64,000 nucleotides of DNA from Clostridiales bacterium mt11. Its GTDB lineage: Bacteria > Bacillota > Clostridia > Tissierellales > Tepidimicrobiaceae. Positions 19,094 to 27,807 of this stretch are shown here, piece after piece. The DNA lies in the NCBI GenBank assembly GCA_001282665.1, contig LN874948.1, forward strand, positions 1 to 64,000, read 5' to 3'. Made by a program: the position numbers and the translations under genes. The stretch's first letter is position 1. Each line of letters starts with the position of its first letter. The notes under the pieces were generated by a model, which saw nothing but the letters and a program-made list of their open reading frames with translations, searched no databases and was not told the origin of the DNA.

Positions 19094-20437
19094 CTATCCA
19101 ACCATTATATTTCCTTCAGAATGTCTATATAAAACTGGTTTTTGCCTTTGAGCAAATGCAAAAGCCATAGTTAATGGTCCAACTCTACCTGCATACATGG
19201 TTAAAGTTATTATTAACTTTCCTACATCAGATAAATTAGGAGTTACTCCTCTTGTTAACCCTACAGTACCAAAAGCCGAAGTGGTTTCAAAAAGTAAATC
19301 TAAAAATGTTGCCTCTTCAGTTAGAGTCAACAATACGGAAACCGATATGACGAGTATTAATCCAATACTAGCAATAGCTAAAGACCTATTTATAATATCT
19401 TGGCTTAACCTCTTATTAAAAACTACTACATCCTTATCTCCCTTAATAACTGCTATAGTAGTAAATAATATAGTACCAAAAGTTGTAGTTTTAATACCCC
19501 CAGCAGTAGATCCTGGGGAACCTCCAATATACATCAATATAATCATTATAAATACAGTTGTATCATATAACTTTGAGATATCTACGGAATAAAAACCTGC
19601 AGTACGAGTTATAGCCGATTGGAAAAAGGAAGCTAAAACTCTTTCCTTTCCAGTTAAATTTAATAGGGTATCAGGATTGTTTTTTTCAGTCATAAAGAAA
19701 ACCAACATACCACCTATAACTAATATTGCAGTAATGGTTATAACGAGCTTTGAGTGCAAACTTAACTTTTTAAAACCTTTATTCCTAGATATATCAATAT
19801 ATACAGTAAATCCTAACCCTCCAATTATAATCAAAAAACCGATTGTTATATTTATTATGAAATCTCCTACAAAAGGAGCTATGCTATCTCCTATTATATC
19901 AAATCCAGCATTACAAAATGCAGATATAGCATGAAAAATAGAAAACCATATTCCTTTGTTCAATCCAAATTTAGGGATAAACCTTGTTGATAACAATAAA
20001 GCTCCTATACCTTCTATTAGAAAGGTGGAAAAGATAACATATCTAGTTAATTTTACCAGTCCAGACATAGTTTCTTGGTTTAACTGTTCTTTAATAATCA
20101 ACCTTTCCTTTAAAGTTATCTTTTTCCCTAATAAAAGAGCTACAATAGTTGCCATTGTTGTAAACCCCAATCCGCCCATTTGGATCAATATGATTATGAC
20201 TATTTGACCAAATAACGACCAATATTCTGCTGTGTTAACGACAACTAATCCCGTAACGCATACTGCTGAAGCAGAAGTAAATAATGAATTAATGAATCCT
20301 ATACTTTCTCCCGTTTTAGTCGCTATAGGCAAATTTAATAATAAAGCTCCAAACAATATTAAAGCCCCAAATCCAAGTGCTAAAACCCTTGGAGGATTTA
20401 ATTCTAATCTATTTAAATATTTTTTTATTAATTTCAT
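19094..20437 (-). CDS. trkH: TrkH/KtrB potassium channel-like transporter
   Basis: A 447-residue polytopic membrane protein with the four M1-P-M2 repeats of the Trk/Ktr family; selectivity-filter-like segments include SASAVCVTGLVV, ISAFCNAGFD, ITRTAGFYSV and TSAFGTVGLTRG. It imports K+ with the TrkA subunit encoded next. The start at 20437 is chosen because AGGGGG lies 7 nt upstream; an in-frame TTG 54 nt earlier has no such site. The block infC-rpmI-rplT-trkH-trkA-methyltransferase-pheS runs in one direction, but a terminator separates rplT from trkH. Confidence 0.93.
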   Translation of the reverse strand: MKLIKKYLNRLELNPPRVLALGFGALILFGALLLNLPIATKTGESIGFINSLFTSASAVCVTGLVVVNTAEYWSLFGQIVIIILIQMGGLGFTTMATIVALLLGKKITLKERLIIKEQLNQETMSGLVKLTRYVIFSTFLIEGIGALLLSTRFIPKFGLNKGIWFSIFHAISAFCNAGFDIIGDSIAPFVGDFIINITIGFLIIIGGLGFTVYIDISRNKGFKKLSLHSKLVITITAILVIGGMLVFFMTEKNNPDTLLNLTGKERVLASFFQSAITRTAGFYSVDISKLYDTTVFIMIILMYIGGSPGSTAGGIKTTTFGTILFTTIAVIKGDKDVVVFNKRLSQDIINRSLAIASIGLILVISVSVLLTLTEEATFLDLLFETTSAFGTVGLTRGVTPNLSDVGKLIITLTMYAGRVGPLTMAFAFAQRQKPVLYRHSEGNIMVG

Positions 20438-20499
20438 AGATAAGCCCCCTACAAATAATAGCCATAGATATTGTTCCATAAACCCGATCAAATTATTAT

Positions 20500-20536
20500 T
20501 TTTGAAAAAATAAAAGCTCCGTAGCCGGAACTTTTA
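20500..20536 (-). terminator. Intrinsic terminator after rplT
   Basis: Minus-strand hairpin AAAAGTTCCG / CGGAGCTTTT with a three-base loop, followed by ATTTTTTC, directly after the rplT stop. Confidence 0.85.
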
Positions 20537-20537
20537 A

Positions 20538-20888
20538 TTACATACCTTTTGCAATTTCAACTAATTTTGTAAAGCCTTCAGGATCATGTATTGCCATTTC
20601 AGATAATACTTTTCTATTGATTTCAATATTTGCTTTTTTAAGTCCATTAATAAATGTACTATAATTCATTCCATTTGTTCTTGCTGCCGCATTTATTCTT
20701 GATATCCAAAGTTTTCTAAAGTCCCTCTTTCTTTGTTTACGTCCTGAATAAGCATAATTTAAAGATTTCATAACAGCTTGGTTAGCTGGTCTATATAATT
20801 TGCTCTTGGCACCATAGTATCCTTTTGCTTGTTTTAACACTTTTTTATGTCTTTTCTTGGCAGTAACTCCGCCTTTAACTCTTGCCAT
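20538..20888 (-). CDS. rplT: 50S ribosomal protein L20
   Basis: A 116-residue, very basic protein with the L20 signature (ARVKGGVTAKKRHKK at the start, then RDFRKLWISRINAAAR). L20 binds 23S rRNA early in assembly and, in Firmicutes, represses its own operon by binding the infC leader. Last gene of infC-rpmI-rplT. Confidence 0.98.
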   Translation of the reverse strand: MARVKGGVTAKKRHKKVLKQAKGYYGAKSKLYRPANQAVMKSLNYAYSGRKQRKRDFRKLWISRINAAARTNGMNYSTFINGLKKANIEINRKVLSEMAIHDPEGFTKLVEIAKGM

Positions 20889-20928
20889 TTAAAGTACCTC
20901 CCTCACATGTATATTTCTAATTTTTCTA

Positions 20929-21120
20929 TTATGGTAATAATGAATCTATTCTCTTTTGGTCTCCCTTGCTTACTAAGGCAGATTTTCTTAAATTTCTAAC
21001 TCTCTTTGGAGATTTCTTTCCGGTTTTATGACTTTTATAAGCTTTATATCTCTTTAATTTGCCTGTTCCAGTCCTCTTAAATCTTTTTGCTGCTCCTCTA
21101 TGAGTTTTCATCTTTGCCAT
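20929..21120 (-). CDS. rpmI: 50S ribosomal protein L35
   Basis: A 63-residue basic protein with the L35 signature (KMKTHRGAAKRFKRTGTGK). It sits between infC and rplT in the standard order, with AGGTAA-type ribosome binding sequence upstream. Confidence 0.98.
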   Translation of the reverse strand: MAKMKTHRGAAKRFKRTGTGKLKRYKAYKSHKTGKKSPKRVRNLRKSALVSKGDQKRIDSLLP

Positions 21121-21138
21121 ATTATTTACCTCCCCTAC

Positions 21139-21648
21139 TTACTCAGTTTTTGGAACTAGATACATAATCATGTTTCTACCTTCCATTTTAGGTTGTTTAT
21201 CTATAACTCCAAATTCGGCAGTTATCTTCGCAAATTGTAATAAAACTTCTTTACCAATATCAGTATGACCTAATTCTCTACCCCTAAACCTTACGCTTAC
21301 TTTAACCTTATCTCCATCTTTTAGGAAATCCATTGCTCTTTTTGCCTTTACGTTCAAGTCATGTTCTTCAATATTTGGTGTCATTCTGATCTCTTTAACA
21401 TTTATCACTCTTTGGTTTTTCTTTGCTTCTTTTTCTTTTTTAGCTAATTCATATTTATATTTTCCATAATCCATTATTCTGCATACTGGTGGTTTTGCAT
21501 TTGGAGCTACCTTTACTAAGTCTAACTTATTATTATAAGCAATATCCAATGCTTTTTTTATAGGTACTATACCTACCTGCTCCCCATCTACATCAATAAG
21601 CCTTACTTCCTTTTCCCTTATCTCTTCATTGATTTGAAGTTCTTTAAT
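21139..21648 (-). CDS. infC: Translation initiation factor IF-3 with ATT start codon
   Basis: IF-3 of 169 residues, which keeps the 30S subunit free and checks the start codon. The obvious in-frame start (TTG at 21549) would give a truncated 136-residue protein. Upstream, in the same frame, the minus strand reads AGGAGG, 9 nt, then ATT AAA GAA CTT, encoding KELQINEEIREKEV, the conserved IF-3 N-terminus. No ATG, GTG or TTG lies near that point, so ATT at 21648 is the start. An ATT start is the known basis of IF-3 autoregulation in Escherichia coli; the conserved C-terminal segment includes VKVSVRFRGRELGH. Confidence 0.95.
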   Translation of the reverse strand: MKELQINEEIREKEVRLIDVDGEQVGIVPIKKALDIAYNNKLDLVKVAPNAKPPVCRIMDYGKYKYELAKKEKEAKKNQRVINVKEIRMTPNIEEHDLNVKAKRAMDFLKDGDKVKVSVRFRGRELGHTDIGKEVLLQFAKITAEFGVIDKQPKMEGRNMIMYLVPKTE

Positions 21649-21661
21649 ATTTCTGCACCTC

Positions 21662-21830
21662 CTAATTTTTTATAAATAAATAAGCGGGTATAAATACCCG
21701 CTATTAATCAACACAAAACTAAATAGTTATAAAAACTATTACGTTACACTTTAACCTTATGAGCCTTAGCTATAAGGTGAGAAGCGGATACTTCTACTTA
21801 TTCCCTATATTCACTTTACCATAGCTATTA
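21662..21830 (-). promoter_or_regulatory. infC-rpmI-rplT leader (L20-type attenuator)
   Basis: About 170 nt of untranslated leader upstream of infC. It ends in a perfect hairpin AGCGGGTAT / ATACCCGCT (21683-21702) followed by a T-rich tail, then the infC ribosome binding site, which is the attenuator layout of the Firmicute L20 leader. Further upstream, GCTCATAAGG and CCTTATAGC-type segments could pair. L20 binding is expected to favour the terminator; the identity as an L20 leader is inferred from position and layout. Confidence 0.75.
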
Positions 21831-21882
21831 TATGATAGAATATATATTTTGTCAAACTAATTTTTATATTGTTTCCTAATTA

Positions 21883-23277
21883 TTATTTTGCTAACTCATA
21901 TAATGCCCCTGCATATATCTTAGTTATTCTCATTAGCTGTTCAATGGATATAAACTCATCTTTTTGATGAGCTACTTCTATTTGCCCTGGGAAAACTGGA
22001 CCAAATGCTACAGCATTTTTCATAGCCCTTGCATAGGTTCCCCCACCTATGGTAATAGGCTCACTATCCATATCACCAGTCTGCTCTTTATAAACCTTCA
22101 TCAATTTTTCAACAAGGAAATTATTTTTATTTACATATAAAGGTTTAGTATCCCCTTCACCTTCTATTAGTTCAATCCCTGTAGATTGTAAGCTCTTTCT
22201 AATACCATCATATACTTCCTTTGCACTGCTCTTAATTGGATACCTTACATTTATAGTTAGTCTTATCTCTTCTTCATTTCCTTTGATAACCCCTGGATTA
22301 AAATTCAATTTTCCAGAAATATCATCTTCTAGACTACAGCCAATGCCTTCACCATGATGTTTAAATGCTATTTTTTCATTATACATATCAATAAATTCAC
22401 ATATAGGGGAGTCAGCCAACAGCTCTCCTAAAAATGCCATTAAATAGCTAATTGCATTTTCTCCCTTTTCTGGAGTACTTCCATGAGCAGAAATACCTTT
22501 GGATATTATCTTTATATCCTTCCCATCTTTTTCTAAATGTAATGGGTAGTTAGTTTTCGTTACAAAGCTATTTAATTTTTCCTCAACTAAAGATGTATCA
22601 CTTGCTTCTAATATTGACTCTGAATAATCCGGAACCATATTTGGAGCATTTCCACCTTTAATGCTTTTAACTATAATATCATTACAGCAGTTAGAGTCTA
22701 ATTTTTTGACTAGATCAAATACGATTATTCCCTTTTCCCCATATATAACTGGGAAATCTGCGTCTGGAGTAAAAGCCATATCTGGAGCTTTTTCATGCTT
22801 AAAATAGTGTTTCATACACCCCCAGCCAGTCTCTTCATTAGTACCAAATATTATTCTAATCTTCTTATTTAATTTAACACCTGATTCTTTTAATGCCTTC
22901 ATAGCATACATACAGGCAATAGCTGGTCCCTTATCATCAGTGGTACCCCTTCCATATATCTTTCCATCTTGAATTTCTCCGCTATAAGGAGGATATGTCC
23001 ACCCGCTTCCTTCTGGTACTACATCTAAATGGACTAAAATCCCAACAGTTTGTTCTCCATCACCTAAATCAGCATGTCCAGCGAAACCATCTAAATTTTT
23101 AGTTTTAAATCCCATTTCTTCTGCTAAATCTAGTGCAAACTTCAATGCTTTGTAAGGACCCTCTCCAAAAGGCATATTTAATCTTTTTTCTTCTTCTACA
23201 CTTTTTATCTTTACTATATCTTGAGTAGATTTTATTATGTCCTGTTCATAGCTATCTATCAAATCGATAAAATTCAT
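21883..23277 (-). CDS. pepV: Dipeptidase PepV-like (M20 family)
   Basis: A 464-residue cytoplasmic metallopeptidase releasing amino acids from dipeptides. Zinc-binding motifs are VGILVHLDVVPEG, GRGTTDDKGP and FGTNEETGWG, with a late His in VAHQKDEF. A lid domain lies between about residues 190 and 380. Length matches PepV/Sapep (about 465). It is monocistronic and divergent from the ftsH-like gene; ACCCC-complementary GGGGT precedes the ATG. Confidence 0.92.
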   Translation of the reverse strand: MNFIDLIDSYEQDIIKSTQDIVKIKSVEEEKRLNMPFGEGPYKALKFALDLAEEMGFKTKNLDGFAGHADLGDGEQTVGILVHLDVVPEGSGWTYPPYSGEIQDGKIYGRGTTDDKGPAIACMYAMKALKESGVKLNKKIRIIFGTNEETGWGCMKHYFKHEKAPDMAFTPDADFPVIYGEKGIIVFDLVKKLDSNCCNDIIVKSIKGGNAPNMVPDYSESILEASDTSLVEEKLNSFVTKTNYPLHLEKDGKDIKIISKGISAHGSTPEKGENAISYLMAFLGELLADSPICEFIDMYNEKIAFKHHGEGIGCSLEDDISGKLNFNPGVIKGNEEEIRLTINVRYPIKSSAKEVYDGIRKSLQSTGIELIEGEGDTKPLYVNKNNFLVEKLMKVYKEQTGDMDSEPITIGGGTYARAMKNAVAFGPVFPGQIEVAHQKDEFISIEQLMRITKIYAGALYELAK

Positions 23278-23415
23278 TTTATCACCCCATTTTTTAAGTT
23301 AATTATATTATATCATTACATATTATTTCCTTCAATTTTTAACATAATTCCTTTTATATTAAAAAAGTAAATGGTTACACTATACTTTAGAAATATAGAA
23401 AAAGGTGGAGATAAA

Positions 23416-24966
23416 TTGAAAAAGAAAAAGATTACATTTTTAATTTTAATAATAGGGTTAATTGCATCCACCATACTTATCTACGATAAGTATTATCCAT
23501 CGCCAAGTTTAAGTAAAATAAGTATTGGGGATAGGATAACGGTTTGGACCGTAACCATAATATTGTTGATTTACTATGTAAGTTCCAACTCCAAACCTCA
23601 GCTAGTTCCATCGGTTTTAACCAACGAAAAGGAAACGAGTAGGGAAAAAGATAAATCTAACGTTTCCTTTAATGACGTAGCTGGATTAGAAGAGATAAAA
23701 GAAGAATTGCAGGAAACCATTGATTTTATCAATAACTCAAGTAAATACAGAAAGATGGGAGCAAAGATCCCAAAGGGCATCCTCTTTTATGGTCCCCCAG
23801 GAACGGGCAAGACTTTACTTGCTAAAGCCGTTGCTGGAGAAACCAATTCCACCTTTCTTTATGCCAGTGGTTCAGAATTCGTAGAAAAATATGTAGGAGT
23901 AGGTGCCAAAAGGGTAAGAACTTTATTTGAAAGAGCAAAGAAAGAAGCTCCAAGCATCATATTCATCGATGAAATAGATGCTATTGGAACGAAGAGAAAC
24001 TTGGATTCTAATAATGAAAAAGATCAGACTTTAAATCAACTTTTGGTTGAAATGGATGGATTTAATACCGATGAAACGGTCATCATCATTGGTGCTACCA
24101 ATAGGTTGGATCTATTAGATGAAGCTCTTCTTCGTCCCGGAAGATTTGACAGACATATTTATGTAGGAAATCCTAACATGAAAGCTAGAGAAAAAATATT
24201 ACAAGTTCATACTAAAAATAAACCTCTAGACAAAACTATAGATATAGTAGATATCGCTAAAAAAACCCATGGGCTATCTGGCGCAGAGTTAGCCAATATT
24301 GCTAACGAAGCAGCTATAATTGCCGTTAGAAACAATAAAAGTAAGATTAGCATAGACCACTTTGATGCAGCTATAGAAAGGGTATTAGCAGGATTAGAAG
24401 TAAAAAATCCAACTGTTCTATTAAAGGAAAAGAAGACCGTTTCAGTTCACGAAGCTGGGCATGCTATAGTTTCTAAAATACTTAAAACAGATTTAGTTCA
24501 AAAGATATCTATAGTACCACGAGGTCAAGCTTTAGGATATGTATTAAAGTTTCCAGATGAAGATAGATATCTTTTTACAAAACAAGAATTGATGAATAAG
24601 ATATCAGGTTTGCTAGCAGGTCGAGCAGCTGAACAATTAATCTTTAACGAAATAACCACTGGAGCTAAGGATGACTTAGATAAAGCTACCCATATTGCAA
24701 AAGAGATGGTATGCAGCTATGGCATGAGCTCTTTAGGACCTATGGCTATGGATGAACAGCATATAAAGCATAATTATGATATATTAAGAATTGAGATAAA
24801 GAAAATTTTAGATAAGGGATATAAAGATGCCTTAAAAATTTTAGAAGAAAATAAGGATATATTAAACCACGTAGCCAATACCTTAATGGAAAAGGAAATC
24901 ATTGACAATGAAGAATTAGATGCCATATTTAAAATCTATGAAAATCCCTTTGACTGTGCAACTTAA
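23416..24966 (+). CDS. Compact FtsH-family AAA+ zinc protease
   Basis: A 516-residue membrane-anchored AAA+ metalloprotease. Two hydrophobic helices (about 5-25 and 44-57) flank only about 18 residues of extracytoplasmic sequence, where canonical FtsH has about 70. Next come Walker A GPPGTGKT (about 126-133), Walker B IIFIDEIDAI, the second region of homology ATNRLDLLDEALLRPGRFDR, the zinc motif HEAGH (about 345-349) and GAKDDLDKAT with the third ligand. The C-terminus is short. All catalytic residues are present. TTG at 23416 is the likely start (GGTGGAG 5 nt upstream); an ATG at 23371 is in frame but lacks a site. Probably a second FtsH besides a full-length copy elsewhere. Confidence 0.9.
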   Translation: MKKKKITFLILIIGLIASTILIYDKYYPSPSLSKISIGDRITVWTVTIILLIYYVSSNSKPQLVPSVLTNEKETSREKDKSNVSFNDVAGLEEIKEELQETIDFINNSSKYRKMGAKIPKGILFYGPPGTGKTLLAKAVAGETNSTFLYASGSEFVEKYVGVGAKRVRTLFERAKKEAPSIIFIDEIDAIGTKRNLDSNNEKDQTLNQLLVEMDGFNTDETVIIIGATNRLDLLDEALLRPGRFDRHIYVGNPNMKAREKILQVHTKNKPLDKTIDIVDIAKKTHGLSGAELANIANEAAIIAVRNNKSKISIDHFDAAIERVLAGLEVKNPTVLLKEKKTVSVHEAGHAIVSKILKTDLVQKISIVPRGQALGYVLKFPDEDRYLFTKQELMNKISGLLAGRAAEQLIFNEITTGAKDDLDKATHIAKEMVCSYGMSSLGPMAMDEQHIKHNYDILRIEIKKILDKGYKDALKILEENKDILNHVANTLMEKEIIDNEELDAIFKIYENPFDCAT

Positions 24967-24975
24967 ATATTGAAC

Positions 24976-25013
24976 AAAAGGAGCAAATAGTTAACTACTT
25001 GCTCCTTTTTGTT
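24976..25013. terminator. Bidirectional terminator between ftsH-like gene and thrS
   Basis: Palindrome AAAAGGAGCAA / TTGCTCCTTTT with T-runs on both strands (TTTTTGTTT on plus, TTTTGTT on minus). It serves the two convergent genes. Confidence 0.85.
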
Positions 25014-26923
25014 TATTGCTTATTTTTTACTTCTTCAATTACCCTATCCATAAATTGTTCTACTTTAAACTGTCCAATATCTCCTTCATCCCTTTTATTT
25101 ACAGATACGAGTCCGCCTTCTACTTCTTTTTCCCCTACTATGAGCATATAAGGTATCCTTTGAAGCCTTGCTTCTCTAATTTTGTATCCTATCTTTTCAG
25201 CTCTGTCATCTATAGTAACCCTAATACCTTTTTCCTCCATTTCCTTTTTAACTTCATAAGCATAATCGTTGAACTTATCAGAAATAGGTAGGACTGTAGC
25301 TTGAATTGGTGCAATCCATACTGGAAACTTACCTGCATAGTGTTCTATTAATATTCCCATAAACCTTTCAATACTGCCTAATATGGTTCTATGAATCATA
25401 ACTGGACGTTTTTTCTCGTTGTCCTTATCCACATAGGTTAAATCAAATCTTTCTGGCATTTGGAAATCCAACTGGATTGTACCACATTGCCAAGTTCTAC
25501 CTATGGCATCTTCTAAATGATAGTCAATCTTTGGTCCATAAAAAGCTCCATCACCTTCATTTATAACATAGTCTATTCCTTTTTCTTCTAGGGCTTCTTT
25601 CAAACTATTTGTTGCTAAATCCCATTGTTCTTCAGTTCCCATAGAGTTTTCTGGTCTTGTTGAAAGTTCAACATGGTACTTAAAACCAAATACACTATAT
25701 ATATAATCTGCTAATTCTATTACCTTAATAAGCTCATCTTTTATTTGAGATGGCAGCATATATAGATGGGCATCATCTTGAGTAAAACTTCTAACCCTCA
25801 TCAATCCATGAAGTGTTCCAGAAAGCTCGTGTCTATGAACTAAACCTAATTCTCCCAATCTAAGAGGTAAGTCTCTATAACTATACATTTTAGATTTATA
25901 TACCAATATGGAACCAGGACAATTCATAGGCTTAATAGCATAATCATTTTCATCTATCTTTGTAAAATACATATTTTCTCTGTAATGATCCCAGTGACCA
26001 GATTTATGCCATAAATCTTCATTCAATATTAGAGGAGTCTTTATCTCTCCATAACCTCTTTTAACATGCTCTTTCTTCCAAAAGTCTTCAAGTATATTTC
26101 TAATCACCATGCCATTTGGATGGAAAAATGGAAATCCCGGTCCTTCCTCATGGATACTAAATAGATCTAACTCTTTGCCTAGCTTTCTATGATCCCTTTT
26201 CTTTGCTTCTTCCAATCTATTTAGGTATTCTTCTAAATCCTTTTTCTTCTCAAAAGAAGTACCATATATCCTTTGGAGCATCTTGTTTTTTTCGTCTCCA
26301 CGCCAATAAGCACCAGCTATACTTAGAAGTTTTATAGCTTTAACCTTTTTAGTATCCAATAGATGAGGACCAGCACATAGATCTACAAAATCCCCTTGTT
26401 TATAAAAAGATATCTCTTCATCTTCTGGAAAGTGCTCAATTAAATCCACCTTATATACTTCACCTTTTTCCTTAAAGTATTCAATAGCTTCATCTCTAGG
26501 CATAAGGAATCTTTCCATCTTATAGGCTTCTTTAGCAATTTTAACCATTTCCTTTTCAATTTTTTCTAAATCCTCTGGAGTAAATCTATGTTCTGTATCA
26601 AAATCATAATAAAATCCATCATCTATAGCAGGACCTATGGCAAACTTTACATCGGGGAAAAGTTTCAAAACTGCATGAGCCATTATGTGGGCTGATGTAT
26701 GCCAAAATATTTTTTTCCCCTCTTTATCTTCAAACTTAACAATTCTAACCTTAGCATCTTCTTCGATAGTTTCCTGCATACCTTTTATATCATCATTAAC
26801 AACTGCCCCAAGGGCTACCCTAGCTAATCCCTCACTAATATCCTTTGCAACTTTTTCTACTGTTACACCTTTATCGTATTCCTTAACTGAATTATCAGGT
26901 AATGTTATCTTTATCTTTTCCAT
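25013..26923 (-). CDS. thrS: Threonyl-tRNA synthetase
   Basis: A 636-residue class II synthetase with an N-terminal TGS domain (ITLPDNSVKEYDKGV), an editing domain with HTSAHIMAHAVLKLF and the later HLLDTKKVKA-type segment, a catalytic core with CPGSILVYKSK, RLGELGLVHRHE and GSIERFMGIL, and a C-terminal anticodon-binding domain (QATVLPISDKF). It charges tRNA-Thr and edits Ser-tRNA-Thr. Controlled by the T-box just upstream. Confidence 0.98.
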   Translation of the reverse strand: MEKIKITLPDNSVKEYDKGVTVEKVAKDISEGLARVALGAVVNDDIKGMQETIEEDAKVRIVKFEDKEGKKIFWHTSAHIMAHAVLKLFPDVKFAIGPAIDDGFYYDFDTEHRFTPEDLEKIEKEMVKIAKEAYKMERFLMPRDEAIEYFKEKGEVYKVDLIEHFPEDEEISFYKQGDFVDLCAGPHLLDTKKVKAIKLLSIAGAYWRGDEKNKMLQRIYGTSFEKKKDLEEYLNRLEEAKKRDHRKLGKELDLFSIHEEGPGFPFFHPNGMVIRNILEDFWKKEHVKRGYGEIKTPLILNEDLWHKSGHWDHYRENMYFTKIDENDYAIKPMNCPGSILVYKSKMYSYRDLPLRLGELGLVHRHELSGTLHGLMRVRSFTQDDAHLYMLPSQIKDELIKVIELADYIYSVFGFKYHVELSTRPENSMGTEEQWDLATNSLKEALEEKGIDYVINEGDGAFYGPKIDYHLEDAIGRTWQCGTIQLDFQMPERFDLTYVDKDNEKKRPVMIHRTILGSIERFMGILIEHYAGKFPVWIAPIQATVLPISDKFNDYAYEVKKEMEEKGIRVTIDDRAEKIGYKIREARLQRIPYMLIVGEKEVEGGLVSVNKRDEGDIGQFKVEQFMDRVIEEVKNKQ

Positions 26924-26948
26924 TCTCTTTCCTCCTTCTATTTTAAAT

Positions 26949-27185
26949 ATAAAAAACCTCTCGTCACTGCATAACGCAGGGACGAGAGGTTTATCTCCCG
27001 TGGTTCCACCCTAATTGGTACTTCATTTTAATAACGCTTATAGCGAATATTCTTCAGTCTTAGACTTAGAATATAACTCAGGGGTGGTCTTCAATTAACT
27101 CCTCTTAAAAATGCTTTCAGCCTAAGACATTTTCTCTCTAAAAGATTACATTAATCTACTCTTCCCTTCACAGTCTTTAAATATT
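26949..27185 (-). promoter_or_regulatory. T-box riboswitch controlling thrS
   Basis: T-box core AGGGTGGAACCACGGG on the minus strand is followed by a terminator hairpin ACCTCTCGTC / GACGAGAGGT and TTTTTTAT. In the specifier loop GAAG is followed by ACC (27088..27086), a Thr codon. AGAGTAG of Stem I is near 27160. Confidence 0.93.
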
Positions 27186-27198
27186 TATTTGATTATAT

Positions 27199-27227
27199 AT
27201 TATAGCTATATATACCCAAAAGGTCAA
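27199..27227 (-). promoter_or_regulatory. Sigma-A promoter of thrS
   Basis: Minus strand: -35 TTGACC (27227..27222), 17-nt spacer, -10 TATAAT (27204..27199), directly upstream of the T-box leader. Confidence 0.8.
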
Positions 27228-27242
27228 GAATTATTTATAAAT

Positions 27243-27788
27243 TTATTGTTTTTTTGCTAATTTATTATTAAATTCAAGCCACCTTTTGCCATAATCAGAT
27301 TCTAATATTTTTTCCACTTCTTTTTCATATTCCTTTTCAATACTTCTTTTAAAAATCTTACTCAATCCTATAAATCCAAAAGCTAATATATAAGACTTTA
27401 TTAGCGGTAGTATTGGAAGGATTTCACCTTCCTTGATAACAATTCTTTTACTATATGAAATCCATTGATATCCTGCGCATACACGCACCATAGCTAAGAA
27501 ATTAAATATTATTACTAATATAACTTTATATAGCTTTCCATCTATATTTTTATACAATAAAAATTCCCATAAACTATATATTGAATATAAGATAACCATT
27601 ACACCTAAATAATGAAAAGATGTATAAAGATTGATTACACTATCTATATACTCATCTCTTGTAAGGCTATCATTAAACTTTTGATATTCATTTTCATCTA
27701 ATCTTTTTTGTTCCAACACAACACTACAAACAATAGTAGCAATTATTAAAATGAAAAATATAGTTCTAAATAAGAATTTTCCCTTCAT
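27243..27788 (-). CDS. Small membrane protein of unknown function
   Basis: A 181-residue protein with about four hydrophobic helices: an N-terminal anchor (residues 8-25), a pair around 55-100, and one near 125-145, then a basic/acidic cytoplasmic tail. No family recognised. It starts 19 nt downstream of hisS and ends 15 nt before the thrS promoter, so it is probably the last gene of the hisS transcript. The thrS -35 box lies close behind its stop. Confidence 0.6.
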   Translation of the reverse strand: MKGKFLFRTIFFILIIATIVCSVVLEQKRLDENEYQKFNDSLTRDEYIDSVINLYTSFHYLGVMVILYSIYSLWEFLLYKNIDGKLYKVILVIIFNFLAMVRVCAGYQWISYSKRIVIKEGEILPILPLIKSYILAFGFIGLSKIFKRSIEKEYEKEVEKILESDYGKRWLEFNNKLAKKQ

Positions 27789-27807
27789 AAATACCCCCTT
27801 GTATGTT

